Shown here: piece after piece, positions 46,931 through 58,100 of the stretch
Layout of the letters: each line of letters starts with the position of its first letter
How positions within the stretch are numbered: position 1 is the stretch's first letter
Assembly (NCBI GenBank): GCA_003116995.1
Contig: BDSL01000025.1
Location: 992,001-1,056,000 of the forward strand
Reading direction: 5' to 3'
DNA from: Yamagishiella unicocca
Lineage: Eukaryota > Chlorophyta > Chlorophyceae > Chlamydomonadales > Volvocaceae
DNA: 64,000 nucleotides
Position numbers and translations under genes: made by a program
Notes under the pieces: model-generated
Database searches by the model: none
Seen by the model: the letters and a program-made list of their open reading frames with translations, nothing else
Told to the model about the DNA's origin: nothing

Positions 46931-48000
46931 AAATAGGCAGTATTACTGCATATATATATGTGCTGTAGATAAGTTAGTAATACGAGTTTCACGCCCGAGC
47001 GAGCACCGGCACTGGTTCCGGAGCCAGGGCATTTGTGTTTCTGGTCGTATGCTTGTAGTACATGTTAAATCGGATTCCAGGCCAAACGCCAGAACCATCA
47101 GGCACATCGTCTAACACTGAAGACAAAAGAGACAGAAACCCAACCGTACTGCAACAAAGGCAACGACACCAGGCAACAGCCCAGAGGCACAAACAGCAGC
47201 AGTATGCTGTTGCCGTAACTACCAACAACTATGCTGCCGAGAAGGTTTGTCACTCCATGAATTCGGTTTCTTCTCGGGGACACGTGCAAACCTCGCGATT
47301 CAGGTCGGATGCAGGGCACCAAATCCGTTGGTGCCGCTGAGTACTTAGCGGAACCATGCCTCGTTCCTCGGCATGGTTCTTCTGCTTGGTTGATTGGTTA
47401 CTTACTACACTCTGGAACACACCGCGTTCAAAGAACGCCCGCGGCTCCTTGCTGCGTGAATATTTTACTAGGTCGGCCAGGGTCGGCGCAGCCGCTGTCA
47501 GCACCGCCATTCTATTTCACATTTGAGACCCTGCAGCTTGGTAACCTGCAGCCCGCTTGCCAGCAGCGCCAGTCTGTGGGGCTGTGGCGTCGCGCGTTCG
47601 CGCCACCCAGCAAGAGGTCGAGTTGTGTTAGTTGTGTCCGCGACAGCCAAAGACCGCTGTGGGGCATTCAACCGTTCGTCATCACTACATAGGCAAATGT
47701 ACGGCACACGTCCACGAGCATGCTACAGCTCTGCTGTCTTGTTTTTTCGCCGTCGAGGGCCATTATAATGTGATGGTAGTTGACTGACACCCAGGAAGAT
47801 GGAGGAAGACATTGGGTATGATTCGTGCATGCTGCCATGTTGCCTTGCCCCGCTGGTGGCTCCTTGTCGTGACACAGTGTGTGATTGACACAGTGTAGTC
47901 ACTTAGCTGTAGTCACTGTTCTAAGTTTGTAAACTGCGGTGTCTAAGCGGATCCATTATTTCCGTACAAACGTTGTGATGCGCTGGTGCTAAGGGGCCAT
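46931..48000. other. No gene recognised
   Basis: Contains a diverged minus-strand LINE tail at about 47066-47120 (attccaggccaaacgccag … accatcaggcacatcg). The open frames at 47309-47692 and on the opposite strand show no domain or splice support. Confidence 0.5.
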
Positions 48001-48029
48001 GTGGTCCCTGTCCCAGGCAGTCCGCGACT

Positions 48030-48090
48030 GCCTGGAATCGAACCCACAGTAATGTAACGAATACAGTGAGCTACTTCTCGTGAGGTCTGG
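48030..48090 (-). pseudogene. tRNA-like Pol III promoter remnant
   Basis: On the minus strand gtagctcactgtattcg (A box, 48060-48076) is followed 25 nt later by gtgggttcgattccagg (B box, 48031-48047). Spacing is short for a tRNA and no cloverleaf with paired acceptor ends could be drawn, so it is a broken tRNA or a SINE head. Confidence 0.4.
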
Positions 48091-48747
48091 CACATCAAGG
48101 CAGGACCGGGATGCTAGGCTGAACTTGGACTCATTCTCGACCCAGCCCCTGATGTGCACTCCGAGCAGTGGCAGTCATGCAGCTAGGTTAATCACGCCTG
48201 AGTGCGTGCGCGTCGCCTTTAGTCTGTTGCCTGCATACGAGGATTGCTGTTGCCAGGACTGTGTCGCGACATCCTATTTACCTTCTCTTGGGCTGAGGCA
48301 GATCGCGTGCGTTTCGTCGAGTGATGCACCCTGTCTTCCTGCCTCTGTCGCATCACCGACAACTAACCAGTTCCTCTCCCCTGGCTCCCTTATCATTGCT
48401 TGACGGAAACAACCTGTAAAGCACGCAATCAGGTTTAGTCGTAATTTTCCCTGTCAGGGTTGCTTTGCGAGGGCCTCGCATGAGGGGCGTTTGGGTGTGC
48501 TTTCGAGTAGGAAGACAGAACGCAAGACTCACCCGGCTAGGTTCTATGGGGGTGCTAGCACCCATTGGGCCGGGTATTTACTGGCTTTGCAGGTTGCTGC
48601 GCGCTGGCAGATTGGCAGCTCGGTATCATCGGCTATCGTCCACTGTCCTTGAGCAGTGCTGACGCGTTCAGATGTATACACAAGCGGCTGCACCCCTTGC
48701 CCGCTGGGTTGTACTGTATGCTGCTGAGGACACTGTAAGATCATTAT

Positions 48748-49145
48748 GTTGTAACGGTTACAGTGGGTTCCAGACCAAGAGGTAGAACCATCGGGCGCAT
48801 CGCCTGACACTGAACAAGACGGAGGAAACAAATACCGACATGCACCGAAACAAAGGCAAACCACCAGAACACCAAGTTGACAGGCCGTAGGCATACAGAG
48901 CAGCAGCCAGCACCCCAGGGGGAATTTGCACTAGAGGCTCCCCTATCAGGAACTGGCCGCCAACCAACCTAACAGCCCAGCACCCGACGAACCAGTGAAG
49001 CGCCGCAACGATGCAAACATCGGGACCAGCCGCCTCTCATCCCATAAGGCACGGACCCCTAGCAGGGCTCAACACGCTTATATAGCCAGAAAGTATGAAG
49101 CACGGGAAACCCCGCTCCCCAAGACAACCCGAGCCGATCAGGAAT
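48748..49145 (-). mobile_element. Second, severely truncated copy of the LINE 3' end
   Basis: 398 bases match 683-1080 with three substitutions and no indels, and begin at the tail gttgtaacggttacagtggg. A possible 6-bp target duplication, GATCAT, flanks it at 48739-48744 and 49149-49154. With no ORF2 remaining this is a typical 5'-truncated LINE insertion, and clearly a young one. Confidence 0.85.
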
Positions 49146-49299
49146 TATGATCATGCCGGATGCCTGTATAGCATCCTCGTTAACTGTTGATGCTTGCGAA
49201 ATGCGGTGGTGTCCTTATTTACTTGCAGCACATCCTATGCGCCATGTACATGCCGAGTGCAGCGACGTACAAAGCCGAACGCACTACATGATCGGTGCC

Positions 49300-49358
49300 C
49301 GGTGGATCCTACCTTTTGGCCTGGAGCCCACTGTAACAGTTGCTACCACTACGATCGG
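49300..49358 (+). repeat. Diverged LINE/SINE 3' tail
   Basis: ggatcctaccttttggcctg then gagcccactgtaacagttgc, head-on to the young LINE fragment at 48748-49145. Confidence 0.5.
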
Positions 49359-49514
49359 TACACTGTGCGAGACCACGAATACCGGACGGCCGCACACGTG
49401 AGCGCGAATACGGTTTCCAGTATTAATGTGTGCATGTGCTTCGCGGCTAAGGCACCGCAGCAGGGTGCCAATGCAAGCGATTCACTCCTAGCGAGAGAGC
49501 CCGCCATCCTCCAA

Positions 49515-52500
49515 CTACATGTCCACCAACTTCTGCACGTTCTTCAGTTGTCCGTGGCTCAACGCCCACTTGTCAACAGCATACATGACGGCGTTCTGGC
49601 CGCCACACACGGCCAGGAGCCCTGACACCGGCCAGACAATCTGCAGTGCAACGCGAAGTGGGTCAGGGGAATGCGTACGCGCTTGCATGGACGACCCCAA
49701 AAACATAGAGGCAACGAGGAACTGCAAAGTGTACTACCTCGTGGAACTGTGTGATGATGTTGCTGGCGGGCGGCCATTGGCTCCGGCAGAAAGACGGTCT
49801 TCGGGATGGACTTGGTGGCCATGGATGCGATCGCAAGCACCCTGACGCTTGCGTCTGGGGTAACACCGTCCTGCACGATAATAAAAAGGGGGAAAACAGT
49901 GTTGGTGCATGTTCTACCGAATCGATACCCGTTCCGCACTAATGCCTAAGGTGCAGCGTCGACTCACCAGGGGCTCGGGCAGCAGACCGGCTGCCAACGG
50001 CACGGGCTTGCCCTTGTGGTTCTCCCTGGCTCCCACCAGGAAGCAGCCCACGTGCTTGCTGCTAACATCCTTTTTTACGAGGTAGTCGATGTGGTTGCAC
50101 GCCTTGTAGGCCTCTAGCTCCTCCTCGTCGTCGTCCATGAGGTGGGGCCAGGTCAGGTGTAGGCCTTCGTTAGGTTCAGGGCAGGCCAAGGGCGCTCCCC
50201 TGCAGAGGTGAGAGACACCGTCTCTGGCTCCGTCTCTTTGTTTGCTTCGTGGCACCGCGTAATAAGCGGGCTACCATGTATTACCCAACGAGGAAGGATA
50301 CATGATTCGACTCACCCCCCTCCACCGCAACTGTGCTGGCCTTCTTCAGCCGCTTCTGCCACTTGTTTTTCAGCACGTAGTTCAGCTTCATGTCGATTTC
50401 TGGCATCGAGGCCGTGGGCTGCAGGTTGAGGTAACTGGCCGCATTTACCTGTCCGCCAACCTCCTTGACTATAGCGGCGAAGCGTCTCAACTTGTCCTGC
50501 ATGCATGGGGCACAGACAATGTTTCCCTTCATGCAACTCTGATATAACATTTGTTGTTTTCCCAGGAGGCTCTCTTACCGGATGGCAGTCGAGCGTTGCG
50601 AACCTGTTCGTCTCAATCTCCTTGCCAAAAGCTGTGTCCATCAGCATGGTAATCCAGATATTCGACCGCGACTTGTGGCCGTGGCCATTAATGCCGGGAG
50701 TTGCCGAGTTAGCCAGGCCATAGACCGTAGGGGGGGTGACGTCAACCCGCCGCTTCTTAGTTGCAGACGGATCCCCCAAACCCTCAACCCTCTGTAAGCC
50801 CAGCTGGATTGTTCGCAGCTCGTACGCCGTTACTCCCTCGTCTTTCAGCGCCTCCAGCACGTCATCGTCCATCTTGGTGTAGGCCTTCCTGACGGGATCA
50901 ATCAGGTCACGTGCGTAAATGCCCTGGTTGACCAAAGCACGCGCCACCAGGCATGCACGGTTGAAGCTGACTTCGCTGGAAATGGTGAGCTTGTGCTCGA
51001 AAGGCCACTTGGAGACCATGGCCGCCAGGGCCATGCCAGCAGCCGAGTCCAGGCTGAAGTTTGCGTTTCTAGCCCACTCCAGTTGCCTGGCGCTGAAGCA
51101 GGGGTCCGCCTCGACTCGCAGCTGGGCTGCCTCCTGAAGAGGGCCAGGGGCAGGTTTTCATCCGCGACGCGCGCAAATGGAAAACAATAAAATTCATTTA
51201 AGGACTATCTTCTGCCTGGTCTGCCACTCAATGTCATCTCGGTCCGCCAAGTCTGAGAACTTCGGACATTTCAAAAACCATCACACCTGGCGCATGACAC
51301 CCACGCGCTGGCTTAATACCTACCTCGGTACTGAGGCCTCGCGCCCGCTTTTGATCCCCTTGCGCCGGCTCCGGTATGGCGTCCAGCCCCACGCCTGCCT
51401 CACCGGCCGCCGTCACGTTCTCTTCAGTAGCCATCCCGTCCTGCGTGTCATGGGGTGGGGCAGAAATCCATTATGAGTGGCTGAAGTGGCCAGTCGTAGG
51501 CGCGAATGACGGGCCGAACAACAACGCAGGCAAAAGGAACAACCTGGTTTCCATTCGCGTCTACGTGCTCGTGCAGCCGCCCCCTGACATCCTGTCCTGG
51601 CTGGGCGGTGGTTGGCGCAGCCGTGACGGTGGTGCTGTCGTCCTGGCTGGCACCTGGCTCCGGAACCACCGCCGTGGATGCAGCGGCAGCCTGCACGGCT
51701 GGTGCAGGATCTTGAGTTGCAAGGGGGAGCGGGCGGATCCTCCCGTGCCACCATATGTGGCCGGGCTGCACCCGCCCGCTGACCGGGCCAGTGCTGGCGC
51801 CGGCTTGGCTGCTGCAGCTGGCACCTGGCGCCGGGAGCACCGCCAAGGAGGCAGCTGCAGCCTGCACAGGAGGCCCACAATGTTCAGCGATGTCCAGTAT
51901 GCCAGGCTAGGGAACTATGACTCACCATGACCGCCACCGGGGGCGGACCAGCTCCATTCTTCTGCTTGAGGAGCCTCTGTGGCATAAAGGATTCGCTGAG
52001 AAATCCAATGAGGTTACAGCAGAGAGTGACCGTGACTTTTGCTCACCTCCTCCAGGTCGACCCATCCAAGCTGTGGCCAGTGAAACATGTACCGTTGGCG
52101 GGCCGATGAGGAGCTTGGCTCGCCAAGCATGCTTTTGCCGACTTGGTTGCCTTGTGGCTCTGCCGCCTCAATCATTTTTGCCACGAACGCCAACTGGGCG
52201 TCAATGGTGCTGCAGCCCGACGCATCGAGCTGCTGTGAGGCCCATATGAATGCGCCATCTGAGAGGAGCCTTGGAAACTTTGTATCCCACCCGTCGGGTA
52301 GTCGAATAAGCTCCGCCAGAGTTCTCGTTGCCTTCCAGTTAAGAAAATCCAAAAGTCTGTTTCAACTTCAAACAGCAAAATGTACACGGTCAGGTCCTCA
52401 CCTGGTGCTTGTTGTTCACGAACTGAAGGCTGTATATGGTATGTGGCTGGGAGTCAGCTGGCGCAGCCGCAACCCAGCCATCAAGGGACAACTCCTCGCC

Positions 52501-52620
52501 TCTTTCTCGCGTTGCGACGTACACAGCTAACAAGTAGGCACTTGTTTTTTATTGTGTTTTTGCCTTGCCCAAGTCCAACACAGCCGCATTAATAAGCCGG
52601 GCATTGCTCTCCATCGACAT
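49515..52620 (-). CDS. Unrecognised multi-exon gene, probably decaying
   Basis: Minus-strand exons with splice signals: possible first ATG at 52620 (MSMESNARLINAAV), 52526-52402, 52356-52047, about 51861-51448, 51440-51324, 51133-50579, 50538-50316, 50199-about 49978, about 49878-49744 and a last exon to 49515 (…QLKNVQKLVDM, stop TAG). Segments such as LNWKATRTLAELIRLPDGW, FNRACLVARALVNQGIYA and YLVKKDVSSKHVGCFLVG look like genuine folded protein, but no family was recognised. Two joins are out of frame as read: exon 50316 (phase 1) to exon 50199 hits a stop, and the exon around 49760 needs a one-base shift to reach FLVASMFLG. This may be a transposon-derived gene in decay or sequence errors. 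Confidence 0.45.
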
Positions 52621-53560
52621 CTTGCTGCTCCCGTATAAGACGGTGATCAGAAAGAAGTCGCTTTCTTTGGAAACCTAGCGTCGTTTATTGGGAAATATAT
52701 TCCGAGTGGTGTCGTCATTGGTAATTTGTCCAGTATCGCAGTACGAATCATGACGGAAGCCTGGAAGATGACATTATTGTGTCGACTGCCGCGTCGTTCT
52801 AATGTGTCGTGCTGGTAATTAATCCTGGGCCAAATTCCCAAATACACGCGATATGATATGTTGTTGCCAGCGCGCCGTTGGTACGGCAGTGCAAAATTTG
52901 AATCGCGATTGGCACACACAACTATGGTGAAGCAGCCCGTTCGAGTCATCAAATGGAGAGGTCATGACGGTGATGACATTAAGGACGCGGTAGAGCTCAT
53001 ACGACCGCCAGGGCTGAACCCAGCAGACGCCCCCTGGGCCACAGGCAAGCCTCGAAAAGCACAGTAGGCGCCAGGTCAAACCAGGAGAAGAGGGGGTTTC
53101 GAGGAAGGCCCGTGGATGCGGGAAAAACCGTGGATGGAGAAGAGGGAGGGAGCCATAAAAACGAGGCCACACCAGCGCTAACAGCCACAAGACGCCCCAA
53201 AAGGCACAGGAGGTGAAGACACCCCGCCGCGTCGAAGGCGGCGGGGTCCCCACAAGCAATATATAACCCGGCACCCCAAGGCCCACTGCCATGAAACAGC
53301 GAGAGCAGCCAACAGACCGACGCGCACAAGGCACCACCCACCCGCAATGAGCGACCGCCGCCAACTGCGCGCGAGCGCACGGCACCAGGCGGGGGGCCCC
53401 CAGGGGGGTTTGATAAGAGAATCCGCGAATCCACCCCCAGGGGGAAGGCACCGCCGGCCGGTGTGTCACAGCATGGAGCGTTAAACCGCTGTTCTCGGCG
53501 GGTCGGGCAAAACCCCAAAAGGACTTGGGCAGTGTTGGGCAGCTGCACGGCTAGGAGAAA
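52621..53560. other. Gene-free stretch with R1/R2 copies
   Basis: AT-richer DNA up to 52.95 kb, then GC-rich DNA with an R1 core at 53095-53130 and an R2 core (tgataagagaatccgcgaat) at 53407-53433, both G-strand on plus. No splice-supported exon on either strand. Confidence 0.45.
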
Positions 53561-53562
53561 GG

Positions 53563-53680
53563 GAGAGTTTTTGAAGGGAACTGGGCGTCGCTGCTCGCTA
53601 AGAGGTGCCGATTAGTTTATGGGAGAGGTTTGGCATGGAACTGGGCGTCGCTGCTCGCTAAGAGGTGCCGATTAGTTTTC
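53563..53680. repeat. 60-bp direct duplication
   Basis: The block actgggcgtcgctgctcgct plus aagaggtgccgattagttt is present twice, starting near 53580 and 53640. Confidence 0.85.
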
Positions 53681-53770
53681 AGGCGCCAATCACACCGTAT
53701 CACACCTACCGCAAGTCAAAAGCACTATGGCCGTACGCTGGCGAGCGAGGCGGAACCGCCGCCAGAAGGC

Positions 53771-53903
53771 AGGAACATCTTCTGGTGTCAAGGGGAACAT
53801 CTTCTGGTGTCAAGGGGAACATCTTCTGGTGTCAAGGGGAACATCTTCTGGTGTCAAGGGGAACATCTTCTGGTGTCAAGGGGAACATCTTCTGGTGTCA
53901 ACG
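53771..53903. repeat. 22-bp tandem repeat, six copies
   Basis: Unit ggaacatcttctggtgtcaa plus gg, period 22 bp, copies identical until the last. Degenerate relatives (catcttctggcg) follow near 53994 and 54029. Confidence 0.95.
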
Positions 53904-54129
53904 GGAGGGCTCACAGTTGTGGCATTGTTCGTGGAAATCTCGGAGAGCGTGCTCCGGGCTGGACTCTTGGCAGTCACGATGCTCACTGGCGGGAACATCT
54001 TCTGGCGAGGCGGAACTGATGGGGTCGCATCTTCTGGCGACGGTTCCGAGGCAGTCCGAGACCAGAGGTCGGATTCCTGGGTGTCCGCTCGTATGGTCTG
54101 GGCGTATCATCCGGATGCGACCGATATAT

Positions 54130-54970
54130 AGGTATATGTGCTGACGCGATGAATGAGTTACCGGTTTATTGATGTAGAATTTTGCCTAGTACGGCGGATG
54201 AGCAGTATCAATGCCCCATGCTTAGGATCAATTGACACGGTAGAGTAGCATGGGCATTGATGCTGTCGTTTCCATTGGTTTGTGAGAGGATTATGGCCGG
54301 TTAGCGGACGCGAAGCCGACCCAGCATTGGCCCGAGGGCCCGCAAATGCACTGGGCGACATGACTGAGCTATAGCACGACAATCTATTACGGAACAGAGT
54401 AATAGAAGCTATCCAAGCCCACATACCAGTAAAAGGTTCTCGGCGGTCGACTTGGGCGTAGGCGGCTGAGGAACTATCGAATGAAGGCGAGCACGTCACA
54501 GGCTGTCCTGCCATTCCCTTCAACGAAATACAATTATTTTCGACCTCGATATGCGGTCCCATCGCTGAGGATTGTCCATCCATGAGCTTTGCGACGCTCC
54601 ATGGCCAGGGCGAACATGTAGACGCATAGTACACAGCGCCATCGCTCAAACTGTACATCCCAAGCTCACCCGTAAGTTTTCCCGCAGGCGGCGGGCCTGC
54701 CTAACCTTCCGGCGCGGACGGCTGGCTGCCCGTCAGTGCCGGTACGGCTGCCAGCAGCAGCTGCCTGGCCAGCTTTGGATCCGTTGGTCCGGGTGACGGC
54801 TCGGAGAAGAGCAGCTGTCCGAGTGGAGGTGGCGGCGGCTGAAGCGACGGTGGGTGACGGGGAGGGCCCTGGCGCAGGGTTACAGATGTTCCACACCCGA
54901 TGCTTCTCCCCTCACCCCGATACCCCACAACTTTAAGTTTTACTCCACCGATGCCACCGGCTGGATAAGA
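54130..54970. other. Upstream region of the FtsH gene, no gene assigned
   Basis: An Ala/Arg-rich open frame at 54736-54936 (plus) could be an upstream leader exon of the FtsH gene, with a weak donor near its end. The evidence is insufficient to join it. Confidence 0.35.
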
Positions 54971-54983
54971 GCGTGGTCGCCGG

Positions 54984-55150
54984 GTGGGGTCCAGAAGGGC
55001 CCTACAGGGCAGGGTGGGGTCCTATAGGGCAGGGTGGGGTTCAGAAGGGCCCTATAGGGCAGGGTGGCGCTCGGAAGGGCCCTATAGGGCGGGGTGGGGT
55101 TCAGTATAGCCCTATAGGGCAGGGTGGGGTTCGGAAGGGCCCTACAGGAC
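54984..55150. repeat. ~31-bp tandem repeat before the FtsH gene
   Basis: Six imperfect units of ccctatagggcagggtgggg plus ttcagaaggg. Each contains the small palindrome ccctataggg. The array stops eight bases before the proposed start codon at 55158. Confidence 0.9.
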
Positions 55151-55157
55151 AGGATCC

Positions 55158-58100
55158 GTGCCTGTGCGCGGTCTTTGCGGCCCCCCGGCTTTCGGCTGCG
55201 CCGGGACTGGCGGCGTTCCTCCCTGGCCGTTGCTGACGTCAGCGCCGCCCCTCGCCCCCGCAATTGCGCGGCGCTGTACGGCGCAGGCAACCGCCCCATC
55301 CGCCGTATCGCCCGCCCCTGCGCCCACCGCCGCGGTGGTGGCGCCGCTGCCGGAGAAGAACTTCGGCGTCCTGCGCGGTGGCCGGTACCCCTTTCTGTAC
55401 GACAATGTGTACGGCCTGCCGGTGGTACGGCAGGTTGCGAGCTATGGGGAAGTGCTGGAGGGCTTGAGGTGCGGAGGGGGGCGGCTGCAGCGCCCGGGGG
55501 GGAGGGAGGGGAGGGGGCGCGGAAAGGGGAGAGGGGGGCTCGGCCCTACTGGATGGCGGTAGTGTGTCGTACGGGTGGATTTTCCGTACAAATACGACCC
55601 AAAAGACGAGAATAAATTGGATGCAGCATGTCGAGCGTCAGGGTCCGCGGGGCAAATCGGCCCGGGGTTGCAAGGTGCCGAAAAGGTGGCGGTGGTGTTG
55701 AATGACCATGTGACGGAGGACAGACGGAAGGATGAATTGGAAGTAGCTACCTGCATATCGCCCCAGGCGGAGCCGGCAGGTTGGCCGCCGCCGGTGTCTC
55801 CCGGCAGGCCAACGCGTCCAGACGTCGTGCCCGCGTCCAACCCTCAGCGGGTACAGTACGACCCAACGAACCCTAACGAACCCCAACGAAGGACCCTAAC
55901 GAACTCCCAAGCGCGGACCCCAGCGAAACCCAACGAAGGGCCCCAACGAACCCATCCCACCCCCCCAACCACGCAGGACGGGCCGCATTGTGGAGGTGCT
56001 GTGGTTCCAAGACCCGCCCAGCCCGCAGCAGCACGGCGACCTAAACCCCCGGGCGGCGGCGGACGGGCGCTGCCTGCTGCGATACTCGAGTGGGCAGGTG
56101 CGGGACTCCAGGGAGGGGGGCCGGTGCTGGACTTCCCTTTCAGTGCCGACCCACGGGTCTCTCCTCTCATGCCGCCGCACGCCTGCTGTGTGCACTGATC
56201 GCCAGCAGCAAGTCCGTCCCATGCCACTCCAGACTCACCCGTACGTCGTACGTCGTACGTCATACCATCCGGCCCTCATCCCACCCAAGCCCAGCGCAAC
56301 CTTGGCCACACAACTGGGCAACCGAACCCATTTCCGCCGCCCGGTGGCGTGTCCCCTCTCCCCACCCACCCGGGACTTACCACGTCGGGCAACCGGTTCT
56401 TTCTTTGCACCCCCCCCCCGGGTCTTTTCGCACCTGGCCCCCGTGCTGACGTGGGCAGGTGAAGCAGTCCGTCATCCCAGCGGGGGAGCCGCGGATACTG
56501 CAGGTGAGGCGGGGGAGCAGATGGGTGTGTGTTTCGGGGCGGGAGGGAGTGCCCCCTGGGGGGATGTGTTTTGGGGGGGGTGCCCCGTGGGGGGATGCGT
56601 GGGGGGATTGGGGGGGTTCTCTTGTTGGTGGCATGTTGGGGGGTTGGCAAGGAACCCGGTGGGTAGGTTGGGGTGGTTGGGCTGGTGGGTAGGTGGGGGT
56701 GGTTGGGGGGGTGTAGGTTGGGGGCCGGGACGCCGCCGACGCTGCACGATGGTCTGCTAGGTGGATTTAAGAGGTGTGTGATGGACTTGTGAGGCAACCG
56801 GGGAAGGGCTGCATCGCAACCCGCTGCATCGCGAACCATGAATAACCACCTCAACGACCAACCGCAGGCCATCAACGAACACGGCGCCTACGCGGGCTTC
56901 ATCCCCCTGGAGCCGCGCCACATGCCGGAGCTGGCAGCTGTACGGCGCTCGGCCCGTACGCCAGCCAATTTGGCGATCATCCCCGAGTCCGAGGTGGCGG
57001 TGGTTGGTACGGCAATGCTGGAGGTGGAGCCGTGCACGGGGGTCCCAGTGGAGCCTCCGGAGGTGCGGCTCCCGGGCTCTTGCCGGGGGGGGGGGTAAGG
57101 GGGGTTTGGGGGCGAGGGGGAGAGGGGGGGAGGGCGGGGCGTTGGGTTTGCGGTGCTGCGTGCGCGTTGGATGGGGGAAAGGGGCCTTGGGCATCCTCAA
57201 CACCGTACGCTCGTACATTCCGTGTGCTGCATTTGCCGTGGCAATGGTCCTCCATACCATGCTGAGCCCTAGGTCCGACGGGCTGGTTCCTCTCCAATTA
57301 TTCCCCTCCTGCCCCCCTCCCCGGTGTTTTTTTCCTTGCACCCCCCCTCCCCTGTCAGAACTTGCGGCGGGGGCCTGAAGTAGCACCCTCGACGCTTGAA
57401 GCGCTGGCGTCGTACGGCACTCCCGAGGAGCTCGCGGCGACGCTTGATTACAACTTGCAGGTGCGTACGGCAGGGGCGGCGCCGAGCTGGAGTTTCGTGC
57501 GAGTGTCGTACAGGCGACTTGTGACGTTTGGATGAGGGCGTGGAGTAGTCGTTGTCGTACACCCCTCCAGGCGGGGTTTCACCGTTGGCGGTTAGGACGA
57601 GCGCGGCGTCCAAGGACATTCGGCTGCAGCGACGGCGTGGGGCCCTCCCCCCGACGACGGTTATGGTTGGGCGACCCTACACACGCTCCTCCCTGCCCTC
57701 GCCCCGCCCTCACACCCACCCTCACTCCTACTCCCCTCCATTCCCCCCGCGAAAAATCACACACGCACTCAGCTCGCCGGCGGGGACGTGGCCGCCCTGC
57801 TGGAGCAGCGGAGCGCCTGGTTGCGGGAGCAGGAGGCGGCGGAGGCGGCGGTGCGCGCGGAGCGAGCCGCCGCCGCGGGCACCGCCGGCGTGAGCGGCGC
57901 GCGATCCGGATTCAGCATCGCCAGCTGGCTGGATTCGATCCAGCTGACGAACGAGCAGCAGGCCATGGTGCTGAAGTACGTTCCGCTACTCGGCCCGGTG
58001 CTGGGGTCGGGATTCATCATCGGGCTGTACCTGCTTGCGCGGCTGATCAAGGTGCGGCGGGGCCAGGCGGGCCTTATCAGGGGGCCTGATCAAGGGGGGC

